Shown here piece after piece: positions 1 through 6,049 of a stretch of 8,648 nt of DNA. The translations under genes were made by a program, and so were the position numbers. Each line of letters starts with the position of its first letter. Within the stretch, counting starts at the first letter, position 1. The stretch covers positions 1 through 8,648 of the forward strand of contig JAJRDF010000053.1 of the NCBI GenBank assembly GCA_028678555.1, in the 5' to 3' direction. This DNA is from Methanomicrobiales archaeon. GTDB lineage: Archaea > Halobacteriota > Methanomicrobia > Methanomicrobiales > JACTUA01. The notes under the pieces are model-generated. The model saw only the letters and a program-made list of their open reading frames with translations. It ran no database searches and had not been told where the DNA came from.

Positions 1-140
1 CGAGGTACGCGACGTTCGGCTTCAGCGACGAGGCGAACCTCGACGAAGGCGCCATGTGGCCGACCTCCTTCGCGCTGAAGGAGTTGACTGCCGCCGAAGA
101 GGCAAGGATCAGCGCGCTCGTGAAGAAAGCGGTGAGCTGA
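1..140 (+). CDS. DUF1801-like protein, 3' end only (partial)
   Basis: An open frame runs in from the left edge and ends at TGA 138-140, giving about 45 C-terminal residues beginning RYATFGFSDEANLDEG and ending in ISALVKKAVS. The pattern of a YATFGF strand, an acidic turn, MWPTSFAL and a final short helix followed by LVKKAVS is one I recognise from the C-termini of small DUF1801 proteins (the YdhG/iron-chaperone-like fold). Their biochemical role is not established. The N-terminal two thirds, including the family's GMP-type motif, lie outside the window, so the assignment rests on the tail alone. The gene is GC-rich like the main cluster and contrasts with the AT-richer sequence that starts right after its stop. 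Confidence 0.55.
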   Translation, partial: RYATFGFSDEANLDEGAMWPTSFALKELTAAEEARISALVKKAVS

Positions 141-170
141 GGACTGATCTCGCCATTTCGGTGCCAGATT

Positions 171-180
171 GACTTTTTTG
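171..180 (+). terminator. possible T-tract terminator after the DUF1801-like gene
   Basis: A run of six T (174-179) lies about 35 bases past the stop of the upstream gene. Archaeal transcription can end at T-rich tracts without a strong hairpin, and none precedes this one. It could equally be chance within AT-richer DNA. Confidence 0.25.
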
Positions 181-214
181 CACCCCATAGGTGTCGCTCA
201 CTTTACCGCTCACG

Positions 215-385
215 ATGAAGAATCTCCTTAAACCGAAAGCACGTGTTGTCATCGGAAAAGAGGCAACGGATGATTCGAGAGAACGAAGAATCTTCCCGAG
301 CTTTCTCAACAATGTCGAAATGATGACCCACACTGATCTTACGATACGCGGTGAAAAGTTCTTAGAATATATTGAAACTCTCTGA
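215..385 (+). pseudogene. orphan C-terminal fragment resembling a DUF4263/Shedu-type nuclease
   Basis: The frame from ATG 215 to the stop at 383-385 gives 56 residues. They start with a KPKARVVIGKE strand and continue through FLNNVEMMTHTDL to EKFLEYIETL. This order (a 'KPK-hydrophobic-IG' strand, then about 20 variable residues, an 'NVE-x-x-T-x-x-DL' strand-turn and a closing amphipathic helix) resembles the extreme C-terminus of DUF4263 proteins, the family of the Shedu anti-phage nuclease. The catalytic part is absent: an in-frame TAG sits at 188-190 just upstream, and no coding continuation is visible before it. The patch is clearly AT-richer than the neighbouring genes, suggesting remains of acquired DNA. 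The family call comes from memory of the motif. A short unrelated gene is possible. Confidence 0.35.
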
Positions 386-452
386 TCTCACGAGAACTTA
401 CCCTCCGGTCGTCGGATTATTCCCTCTCCGGCATGCTGATGATACGCTCCCG

Positions 453-465
453 GGGGCTCCGCCCC
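453..465. repeat. GC-rich hairpin GGGGC-TCC-GCCCC
   Basis: GGGGC at 453-457 and GCCCC at 461-465 are perfectly complementary around a 3-base loop. It is followed by GTGGGCAC and a run of seven C. It has the look of an intergenic palindromic element rather than a coding sequence, and its copy number in the genome cannot be judged here. Confidence 0.5.
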
Positions 466-560
466 TCCGCGTGGGCACCCCCCCGCTCTCTTCCGGGATT
501 GGGGATCTTTCCGAATGCAAGCTCCATGGAGAGACTATCCTCTCGTCGGGGTGAGGGGCC

Positions 561-583
561 GGGAGGGGGCAGTGCCCCCTCCC
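561..583. repeat. perfect 10-bp-stem hairpin
   Basis: GGGAGGGGGC at 561-570 pairs perfectly with GCCCCCTCCC at 574-583 around the loop AGT. It lies more than 100 bases before the PspC gene with no T-tract after it, so a simple terminator is not obvious. It could be part of a dispersed palindromic repeat together with the hairpin at 453-465. Confidence 0.6.
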
Positions 584-689
584 GCACCCTGCAACAATCC
601 TCCGTTGGTCCAACCTGACCTGGAGCCCGCTACCGGTTGCCGTTCCCGGGACAGCAATCTCTAACCTCTTCATCCACCCATCATTATCC

Positions 690-950
690 ATGCAGCGCAT
701 CTACCGATCCCGGAAGGAGCGGGTGCTGGCCGGTGTCTGCGGCGGAATCGGGATTGCCGCTGACGTGGATCCTTCCCTGGTACGGCTGGCCCTGATCCTC
801 CTGACCCTGGTCTCGCTGGTTGGCGGGGCCCTGTTCCTCATCTGGATCCTCCTGTACCTGGCTGCCTGGCTGATCATCCCGCTGGAGCCTGAGGCAGGGA
901 CGACGCCTCCTGCTACGCCTCCCGGCGGAGGGAGCCAGGGATCCGGCTGA
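690..950 (+). CDS. PspC-domain membrane protein
   Basis: An 86-residue protein made of one PspC domain. Residues 4-31 carry the family signature: a basic YRSRKERV start, then LAGVCGGIG and VDPSLVRLA. A hydrophobic stretch at about 33-64 ends in WLIIPLEP, the usual exit of the PspC membrane segment, and a short Pro/Gly-rich tail follows. In bacteria PspC acts at the inner membrane in the phage-shock envelope-stress response, binding PspA/PspB. Archaeal members are common but their partners are poorly known, and no PspA is visible here. ATG 690 is the only sensible start because the domain begins at once; no Shine-Dalgarno sequence is visible, so the mRNA may be leaderless. It precedes the LemA gene by 114 bases on the same strand, suggesting a functional link, although LemA appears to have its own TATA box. 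Confidence 0.88.
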   Translation: MQRIYRSRKERVLAGVCGGIGIAADVDPSLVRLALILLTLVSLVGGALFLIWILLYLAAWLIIPLEPEAGTTPPATPPGGGSQGSG

Positions 951-1030
951 AAAGCCAGGATTTCCACAATTTCACAGAGTGGCAGGAGTGTATCCGGCCT
1001 GCTGGCCCTCCCAGCCCCGGTTCTTCTTCA

Positions 1031-1040
1031 GTTTTATTAT
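1031..1040 (+). promoter_or_regulatory. TATA box for the LemA-DUF2207 genes
   Basis: GTTTTATTAT stands out as the only AT-rich run in GC-rich surroundings. From its centre the expected archaeal start of transcription, about 25 bases downstream, falls at roughly 1058-1062, only a few bases before the GTG at 1065, which would give a near-leaderless transcript. Confidence 0.5.
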
Positions 1041-1064
1041 CCCAGACTTCCAACAGGGAAATTG

Positions 1065-1637
1065 GTGAGTCCATTGGATACTGTCACCATGATCATCCTC
1101 GCCATCATTGTCATCGTCCTCATCGGCCTCGTCCTGTGGTTCGTCGGGGTCTACAACCGGTTCTTCACGTACAAGAACGCCGCCGAGGCAACGCTCGGCC
1201 AGATCCGTGTTGCCATGAAGAAGCGGCTGGACATGATCGAACAGCTGCTCGGTGCGGTGAAGAGCTATGCCAGGTTCGAGAAGGAGACGCTGGAGAAGGT
1301 CACCCAGATGCGGGCCAGCGTGCTGAAAGGCACCCCAGGGGAACTGAACGCCATTGAACGGGAGTCCCGTTCCCTCCTGGGGACGCTCATCGCCACGGCC
1401 GAGGCATACCCTGACCTGAAGACCTCTACCACGGTCATGAGCCTGATGGACTCGGTGAAGTCCCTGGAGGAGGAGATCGGGCGCCAGCGCTACACGTACA
1501 ACAATATCGCCCAGTCCTTCAACACGATGATGGATACCATCCCATCCAGCTTCGTCGGTCGGATCATCGGCCTCCTGAAGCTCGAATACCTGCAGTTCGA
1601 GGAAGCCATCGCGACGCCTCCGAAGGTCGAGTTCTAA
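1065..1637 (+). CDS. LemA-family membrane protein
   Basis: A 190-residue protein with one N-terminal membrane segment at about residues 9-28 and a long helical remainder, the usual architecture of LemA. Family motifs appear in order: YNRFFTYKNAAEATLGQIRV, then KKRLDMIEQLLGAVKSYARF, then EAYPDLKTSTTVMSLMDSVK, then LEEEIGRQRYTYNNIAQSFN and IPSSFVG. LemA proteins form a membrane-anchored antiparallel helical bundle. Their molecular role is unsettled, but they are often encoded beside TPM- or DUF2207-type membrane proteins, as here. I chose GTG 1065 over TTG 1062, which is only one codon longer, because GGGAA at 1056-1060 is better spaced to GTG and the transcript start probably lies nearby. The stop is 12 bases before the DUF2207 start, so the two are surely co-transcribed. 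Confidence 0.9.
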   Translation: MSPLDTVTMIILAIIVIVLIGLVLWFVGVYNRFFTYKNAAEATLGQIRVAMKKRLDMIEQLLGAVKSYARFEKETLEKVTQMRASVLKGTPGELNAIERESRSLLGTLIATAEAYPDLKTSTTVMSLMDSVKSLEEEIGRQRYTYNNIAQSFNTMMDTIPSSFVGRIIGLLKLEYLQFEEAIATPPKVEF

Positions 1638-1649
1638 CGGGGCACACCC

Positions 1650-3542
1650 GTGAGCGAACAGAGGCAGATCACCACTCTGGTGGCGATCACCCTCGCCATC
1701 GGCATCCTCGCGGTACTGCTGGCGCTGGTGGTTCCCGGCCTGCTGGGGGGAAACCTGGTGGTGGACCGGTACGACGCGGTCCTGTCACCGGACGGCACCC
1801 TCACCGAGACCTACATCTATCACGTGAAGGCCGACCAGGTGTACCGGATGCTGTACCGGAGCTGGGAGGTCCCCCTCTCGTTCGGGTTCCTGGATGAGCC
1901 CTCGATTGAATTCGTGGGGATGGAGCAGCCTCCGGGGACCATCGGGTATGTGAGGGACCACGCCGGTCGGATCTGGACCTCGGACCAGCCGTCCGGACAG
2001 CCGTCACCGGGGGGCGGTTCGGCCCTGGGAGACCTGCAGTACCTGGTGCAGCCCAACGAGGTGGGATTTGCCAACCCGTCGTATTTCCCTGCCGGTACCT
2101 ATACCGTCCGGTATACCTTCCGGCTCCACCCGCCCATTGAGTACGATCCCGAGAACAGCCACCTGAACCTGAGGCTCGCGGATGCCCATGTGCCCTACCG
2201 GGCCATTACCCTCACGGTTCCTGACGGTGGCATTGAGGATATCTATTCCTACCCGCCGTTCCTGTCCATCACCCGGCAGGAAGACAGCTATGTCATCATG
2301 GGGAGCGCCGGGAGTGACGAGGTGCTGGGTTACGAGATCGTGGCCGCCCGGGCCTACACGGATGGGATCAAGGGTTTCCCGGATGCGGTGGCTGACGTCA
2401 AGGAGCAGGCGGGACGGGCCAGCCTGCTCTGGAATATTCCGTACTATGCCGGGGTCGTGCTGATGGGCCTGGGGGTGGTGCTGGCTCTCGGCATCCCCCT
2501 CATCCTGTACTGGATCTGGAGGCGCCAGGGGCAGGAAACGGATGCAGTGGCCCCCGAGTACCTTTCATTCATTCCTGACCGGCAGATCACCCCCTGGGTG
2601 GTGAACCTGGTCTTCCGGGGGGACGCCCTGGACTTTGATGCCAATGGCCTGTACGCCACCATCCTGGATCTGCACCACCGGAAGATCCTCCAGATCCGGG
2701 ACACCGGGGAGGATGCGCCGAAGCCCTCGGGAGGCCTCCTCTCCGGGCTCGCGAACCTGGGCAGGGACCGGACCCCGGACCTGGAGATCCGGATCCTGAA
2801 GGCAACGGTGGAGGATCCCTACGAGCAGCGGGTGATCAACTTCCTCCGGAACGCCGGTCATGGCGATGTGGTCCGCACGGGATCCTTCCAGGCCATCGCC
2901 AACACGGCACTGACCGACAGGGTGAAGGAGGCCGAGGTTCTGCGGCTGAAGGCCTCCCTGGACGGGCTCTCCACGCAGCCGGACCGGTCGGTCGCTTCCC
3001 GCTTTGTCATCGATGGCCGGCCGAAGGTGGTCCCCCTGCTCCTGGGCGCCGCCATCGTGGCAGGGATCGCCATCCTGGTGCTGGTCTGGGGTCCCCAGGC
3101 CAGCGGGCTCCTCATACCGGCCGCGTTCCTGGGCATCGCCGCGGTCATCGAGTGTGCGGTCGCCTGGGCCTTCCCCTCCACCCTTTTCGGGAAGTGGAAG
3201 GGGAACTATTACCAGGAGAAGCTCCAGTGGGATGCCTTCGCCCGGTTCCTCTCGGACCTGGCCCTGATGCGGCAGTACGCGCCTGCGGATATCTCCATGT
3301 GGGGAGAGTGGCTGGTGTACGGGACCGCGCTGGGTGTCGGGGATAAAGTGGTCGCGGCCATGAAGGACCTGAAGATCGATATCCCCGACGTCCAGATCGC
3401 CCCGGCACTCCACATGGGTTTCATGCCGGTGTCCACCTTTGTCCCCCCCGCCCGTGGCGGTGGCGGGGGCGGCTTTGGCGGGGGCGGCGGCGGATTTGGG
3501 GGAGGCGGCGGTTTCGGTGGCGGCGGAGCGGGGGGCAGGTAA
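1650..3542 (+). CDS. DUF2207-family membrane protein with extracytoplasmic domain and Gly-rich tail
   Basis: A 630-residue protein with the full DUF2207 (YciQ-like) layout. A signal-anchor segment spans about 8-30. An extracytoplasmic beta-rich domain at about 35-255 opens with VVDRYDAVLSPDGTLTETY and continues through YTVRYTFRLH. A second membrane segment spans 265-290. A cytoplasmic part includes the conserved PEYLSFIPDRQITPWVVNLV at 302-321, followed by two close membrane segments at about 460-480 and 484-507. The family C-terminal block has KLQWDAFARFLSDL at 524-537 and MWGEWLVYGTALGVGDKVV at 550-568. The last about 28 residues are almost all glycine with interspersed phenylalanine, as in many family members. 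The function is unknown; DUF2207 genes frequently sit next to lemA. GTG 1650 lies 12 bases after the LemA stop and is followed at once by the anchor, and no strong Shine-Dalgarno sequence is visible. Confidence 0.88.
   Translation: MSEQRQITTLVAITLAIGILAVLLALVVPGLLGGNLVVDRYDAVLSPDGTLTETYIYHVKADQVYRMLYRSWEVPLSFGFLDEPSIEFVGMEQPPGTIGYVRDHAGRIWTSDQPSGQPSPGGGSALGDLQYLVQPNEVGFANPSYFPAGTYTVRYTFRLHPPIEYDPENSHLNLRLADAHVPYRAITLTVPDGGIEDIYSYPPFLSITRQEDSYVIMGSAGSDEVLGYEIVAARAYTDGIKGFPDAVADVKEQAGRASLLWNIPYYAGVVLMGLGVVLALGIPLILYWIWRRQGQETDAVAPEYLSFIPDRQITPWVVNLVFRGDALDFDANGLYATILDLHHRKILQIRDTGEDAPKPSGGLLSGLANLGRDRTPDLEIRILKATVEDPYEQRVINFLRNAGHGDVVRTGSFQAIANTALTDRVKEAEVLRLKASLDGLSTQPDRSVASRFVIDGRPKVVPLLLGAAIVAGIAILVLVWGPQASGLLIPAAFLGIAAVIECAVAWAFPSTLFGKWKGNYYQEKLQWDAFARFLSDLALMRQYAPADISMWGEWLVYGTALGVGDKVVAAMKDLKIDIPDVQIAPALHMGFMPVSTFVPPARGGGGGGFGGGGGGFGGGGGFGGGGAGGR
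3456..3536 (+). repeat. low-complexity glycine-codon tract
   Basis: Imperfect GGC/GGG/GGT triplets with periodic TTT/TTC codons encode the glycine-phenylalanine tail (residues about 603-629) of the long DUF2207 protein. Such tracts are prone to length change by slippage. The neighbouring paralogue lacks it. Confidence 0.75.
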
Positions 3543-3599
3543 GAGCGTGCTCTCTTTCCTCCCGTTTCTCCAGATCCCCCCCATCCCGCGAGGTGCCCC

Positions 3600-4871
3600 G
3601 TGAGGGAAGGCCGCCAGATCGCCCTCCTCTTTGCCGTCACGCTCGCAATGGGCCTTGGTGCCGTCGCGCTGGCCTACCCTTTCGGGACATTCCCCTCCCT
3701 GGAATATGCCGCGGTTCTCTTTGTCCTTGGCACGCCGTTTCTCTTCCTCCTGCTCTATGTGGTCCATGGGAGGGAACCTGATGAAACGGTGCCCCGGTAC
3801 CTGAGCGAAGTGCCGAACCCGGCTCGGAAACCCTGGGTGGTCAACCTGGTGTTCCGGAGCGATACGTTCACCTTCACCTATGACGGGTTCTATGCCACGG
3901 TCCTAGACCTCCAGACACAGGGATTCGTGGAACTTGGTTCCCGGGAACCTGATGGCCAGGTCCCGATGAAGGTCCTCAATTACATGTCAGAGGATACCTA
4001 CGAGCAGAACGTCCTCTCCTTCCTCGGGTTCATCGGTGAGGCAAGGATCCCTGACCAGGAACGGATGGGAGACCTCTTCACCTCTGTCCTGCAACGGGGG
4101 GGTTCCCTCCCGGGGCTCATCGCGGATATTATTTTACGTCGCATGCTGGGCCGGTCAGGGGCGTCCGGACCCTTTTCCCTGGGCATCCTCATCAGGCCCC
4201 CCGAGGATGCTGTCAGCGGATTCTTCGAGGACGGGAGACGCCGGGTGGTCCCCATCTTCCTCGCTGCGGCTGCATTCTACCTGATCGCGACATTCCTTCC
4301 GCTGTTTCTGGGGGAAGGGTATGGTTCGATCCTCTACTCAGGACTCTTCACTGCCATCTTTGCCTTCGTTATCTTCCTTTCATTGCTGATGAGGGGAGAG
4401 GACCGGAGCAGCGTCGGGCAGTTCAAGGATGTGCTCCTCTTCCTTTTCCTGGGATTCCTCTTTGTGGTCGCAGTCCTCCCCGACGTGGTATTCGGGGGCA
4501 TCACCGCTCCTCAGGTGCTGATGTACGTGGTGGGCTTCCAGTGCCTGGCTGCCACCCTCTTCCCCCGGCCCCTCCTGGGGAGGTGGAAGGCGGACGCGTA
4601 CCGGGAGAAGCTCCAGTGGGACGCCTTCCGGGCATTCCTGTCGGACATGGTGAAGATCCGGGAGTACAGCCAGGCCGATCGCACCATGTGGGGGAGGTGG
4701 CTGATCTATGGCACCGCCCTCGGTGTCGGTGACGGGGTGGCCTCCGCCATGCAGGATCTCCGGATCCAGATCCCGCAGACCGAGATGGCAGAGGCCGTGA
4801 AGGTGATGGTCCAGCAGTTTGCCGAAGTAACGGCAAAGGATCCCAGGTTCCGGCAGACGGAGGGCCTCTAG
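3600..4871 (+). CDS. DUF2207-related membrane protein lacking the ectodomain (paralogue of the preceding gene)
   Basis: A 423-residue protein clearly related to the gene before it. Its first residues (MREGRQIALLFAVTLAMGLG) match the other's MSEQRQITTLVAITLAIGIL. A second membrane segment at about 36-55 and PRYLSEVPNPARKPWVVNLV at 65-84 then correspond to residues 265-321 of the longer protein, so about 220 residues of extracytoplasmic domain are missing. Membrane segments follow at about 216-236, 243-264 and one or two within 278-320. The closing block is also shared: KLQWDAFRAFLSDM at 337-350 and MWGRWLIYGTALGVGDGV at 363-380. The C-terminus is an ordinary helix rather than a glycine tail. 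GTG 3600 is preceded by GAGGTG at 3590-3595, a good ribosome site. The gene lies 57 bases after its paralogue and probably in the same transcript. The function is unknown. Confidence 0.82.
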   Translation: MREGRQIALLFAVTLAMGLGAVALAYPFGTFPSLEYAAVLFVLGTPFLFLLLYVVHGREPDETVPRYLSEVPNPARKPWVVNLVFRSDTFTFTYDGFYATVLDLQTQGFVELGSREPDGQVPMKVLNYMSEDTYEQNVLSFLGFIGEARIPDQERMGDLFTSVLQRGGSLPGLIADIILRRMLGRSGASGPFSLGILIRPPEDAVSGFFEDGRRRVVPIFLAAAAFYLIATFLPLFLGEGYGSILYSGLFTAIFAFVIFLSLLMRGEDRSSVGQFKDVLLFLFLGFLFVVAVLPDVVFGGITAPQVLMYVVGFQCLAATLFPRPLLGRWKADAYREKLQWDAFRAFLSDMVKIREYSQADRTMWGRWLIYGTALGVGDGVASAMQDLRIQIPQTEMAEAVKVMVQQFAEVTAKDPRFRQTEGL

Positions 4872-4900
4872 GGCCCCCGGCCGGATCTCATGCCCCCGGA

Positions 4901-5185
4901 TCAGGGCAGGTTGCCGTCGCCCTGGCACTCCCGCTGCCGTTCCTCCGACATCTCCACCAGGGTATGGAAGATCTGCTGGACAGGCACCGGGTTCACCTTG
5001 GACTCCACGGCCCGGTCAAAGGCCCGCGCCAGCACCCGGGACTCCTGGGTCTCGTCGTGGATGGGGAGGCCCTGCTGGTACTTCAGGTGGGCGAGGCGGC
5101 CGGCCAGCTGCTGGCGCTGAGCGATGAGCTTGATGATGCGGGCATCGATCTCGTCTATCTCCCGCCGGATGGACTCCACAGTCAT
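4901..5185 (-). CDS. chorismate mutase, AroQ type
   Basis: A 94-residue all-helical chorismate mutase, converting chorismate to prephenate in Phe/Tyr synthesis in the cytoplasm. Aligning by eye with E. coli AroQ, most active-site positions are kept: Arg7 (Arg11 in E. coli), Arg24 (Arg28), Lys35 (Lys39), Asp44 (Asp48), Glu48 (Glu52), Ser80 (Ser84) and Gln84 (Gln88). Arg51 is replaced by Gln47. It is a stand-alone domain, not fused to prephenate dehydratase or dehydrogenase. ATG 5185 is chosen because the family begins right there with the ESIRREIDEID helix; a TTG at 5233 would add 16 unrelated residues. It ends 29 bases from the stop of the convergent DUF2207 paralogue and is divergent from the M50 gene with an 89-base gap. 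No other aromatic-pathway gene is in the window. Confidence 0.9.
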   Translation of the reverse strand: MTVESIRREIDEIDARIIKLIAQRQQLAGRLAHLKYQQGLPIHDETQESRVLARAFDRAVESKVNPVPVQQIFHTLVEMSEERQRECQGDGNLP

Positions 5186-5274
5186 AGGTGTAGGTTCCGG
5201 ACCCGGGGGTGAAAAAACCTCCCCTGCACCCAAGGAGATAAGGGGGATCAGGTACCACCTCTGGAGGGACGCAC
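5186..5274. promoter_or_regulatory. shared divergent control region
   Basis: These 89 bases separate the starts of chorismate mutase (minus) and the M50 peptidase (plus), so both promoters must lie here or overlap the genes. GGAGGG at 5263-5268, six bases before ATG 5275, is a clear Shine-Dalgarno site for the peptidase. A TATA-like TTATC reads on the minus strand around 5237-5241, and a run of six A occurs at 5213-5218. Neither is convincing as a promoter. Confidence 0.4.
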
Positions 5275-5907
5275 ATGCTGGAACGGATCCCCCCCCGCGA
5301 ATGGCGCGACCTGGCCCTGGCCTGGTTTGCTATCTCCATCGCCTTCACCCTCCTCTATCTCGATCTCGAGTCCCCTCTCTCGGTCAGCGAATACTTCCTC
5401 CTCTTTGCCGTCTCGGCGGTGACCGTCGGCATCGGGTTCGTGGCCCACGAGATGGCCCACAAGTTCACGGCCATGAAGTACGGGTTCTGGGCCGAGTTCC
5501 GGAAGGACAACCTGATGCTCCTCGTCGCGGTGGTGATGGCTGCCCTTGTCCACGTCGTGTTCGCGGCGCCGGGGGCCACCATGATCGCCGGGTCACCGAC
5601 CCGGGAACAGAATGGCAGGATCTCGGCGGCGGGGCCTTTCGTGAACCTGCTGCTCTGCATCCTGTTCCTTCCGATGGCCTTCCTTGGCGGCGGCATCCTG
5701 GCCCTCATCGGCTCCTTTGGCTGGCAGATCAACGCCATGCTGGCCGCCTTCAACATGCTCCCGGTCGGGCCCCTGGACGGGAAGAAGGTGCTGGCCTGGA
5801 GCATCCCCGTCTTCCTGGCCCTGATCGCCGTCTCCTTTGTGCTCGTGGCCCTGTCCCTGAGCCCCGGCATCATGGGGGCCATCACCGCGGGTCTCTCCTC
5901 CCTGTGA
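5275..5907 (+). CDS. M50 (site-2 protease-like) integral membrane metalloprotease
   Basis: A 210-residue polytopic protein with the zinc-binding HEMAH at residues 58-62 inside a membrane segment, and the third-ligand motif NMLPVGPLDG at 160-169, whose Asp168 is the expected zinc ligand. Between them ISAAGPFVNLL (116-126) matches the conserved AGP-x-xN turn of the family. About five or six hydrophobic segments are visible (near 14-30, 40-58, 80-98, 118-140, 148-165 and 176-205). Without PDZ or CBS domains it is the compact archaeal/bacterial type. Site-2 proteases cleave substrates within the membrane, often anti-sigma factors or other regulators in bacteria; archaeal substrates are unknown. 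The strong GGAGG ribosome site fixes ATG 5275. Being next to a PspC-LemA-DUF2207 cluster fits a membrane-stress setting but does not prove a link. Confidence 0.9.
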   Translation: MLERIPPREWRDLALAWFAISIAFTLLYLDLESPLSVSEYFLLFAVSAVTVGIGFVAHEMAHKFTAMKYGFWAEFRKDNLMLLVAVVMAALVHVVFAAPGATMIAGSPTREQNGRISAAGPFVNLLLCILFLPMAFLGGGILALIGSFGWQINAMLAAFNMLPVGPLDGKKVLAWSIPVFLALIAVSFVLVALSLSPGIMGAITAGLSSL

Positions 5908-6011
5908 AAGGCACCGGTATCACACGGGGACCAGCCCGGGGTCATGTCCCGGTCCACCCAATCCTCCCCGGGTGATCCGCTGCGGGATCCACCCCACACC
6001 CATCTGCAACT

Positions 6012-6019
6012 ATTTATAC
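6012..6019 (+). promoter_or_regulatory. TATA box for the membrane-anchored protein gene
   Basis: ATTTATAC is an archetypal archaeal TATA box in GC-rich DNA. Transcription would begin about 25 bases on, near 6041, only 7-10 bases before ATG 6050. No Shine-Dalgarno sequence is present, so a near-leaderless mRNA is expected. This also argues against the longer frame that opens at 5972, upstream of the box. Confidence 0.7.
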
Positions 6020-6049
6020 ACCGGGTCCAACCACTCCAGCAGATCGCGT

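Larger units (their letters stand above)
386..689. other. gene-free GC-rich region with strong palindromes
   Basis: I see no credible gene here; the frames present are short, proline/arginine-rich and follow GC skew. The stretch contains a GC-rich hairpin at 453-465, a perfect 10-bp palindrome CTCCATGGAG near 522-531 and a very strong hairpin at 561-583. The last 30 bases before the PspC start carry no clear Shine-Dalgarno sequence and only weak TATA-like sequence around 655-665, so the PspC promoter cannot be placed with confidence. Confidence 0.5.

Noticed and set aside
561..613. Common origin of the hairpin region at 561-613 with the flavoprotein spacer repeat
   Set aside because: They share GGAGGGGGC and TCCGTTGGT in the same order, but the matches are only nine bases each in GC-rich DNA with different spacing, too little to claim homology.
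398..700. 100-codon minus-strand frame before the PspC gene
   Set aside because: Its sequence is Arg/Gly/Pro-rich, derives from the palindromic GC block, and overlaps the PspC start; no motif or ribosome site supports it.
2565..3767. 400-codon minus-strand open frame across the DUF2207 genes
   Set aside because: It is a mirror of the two DUF2207 genes, runs through the glycine tract and an intergenic gap, and has no recognisable domain.
4380..4928. 182-codon minus-strand frame opposite the short DUF2207 paralogue
   Set aside because: It is antisense to a well-supported membrane protein, and its His/Pro/Glu-rich product shows no fold or motif.
5186..5233. TTG-initiated 16-residue extension of chorismate mutase
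   Set aside because: The added residues are Pro/Gly-rich, no ribosome site precedes the TTG, and the family starts at the ATG-encoded helix.
5972..6049. N-terminal extension of the membrane-anchored protein
   Set aside because: The extra codons lie over and upstream of a strong TATA box, encode no membrane segment, and ATG 6050 fits the expected transcript start.
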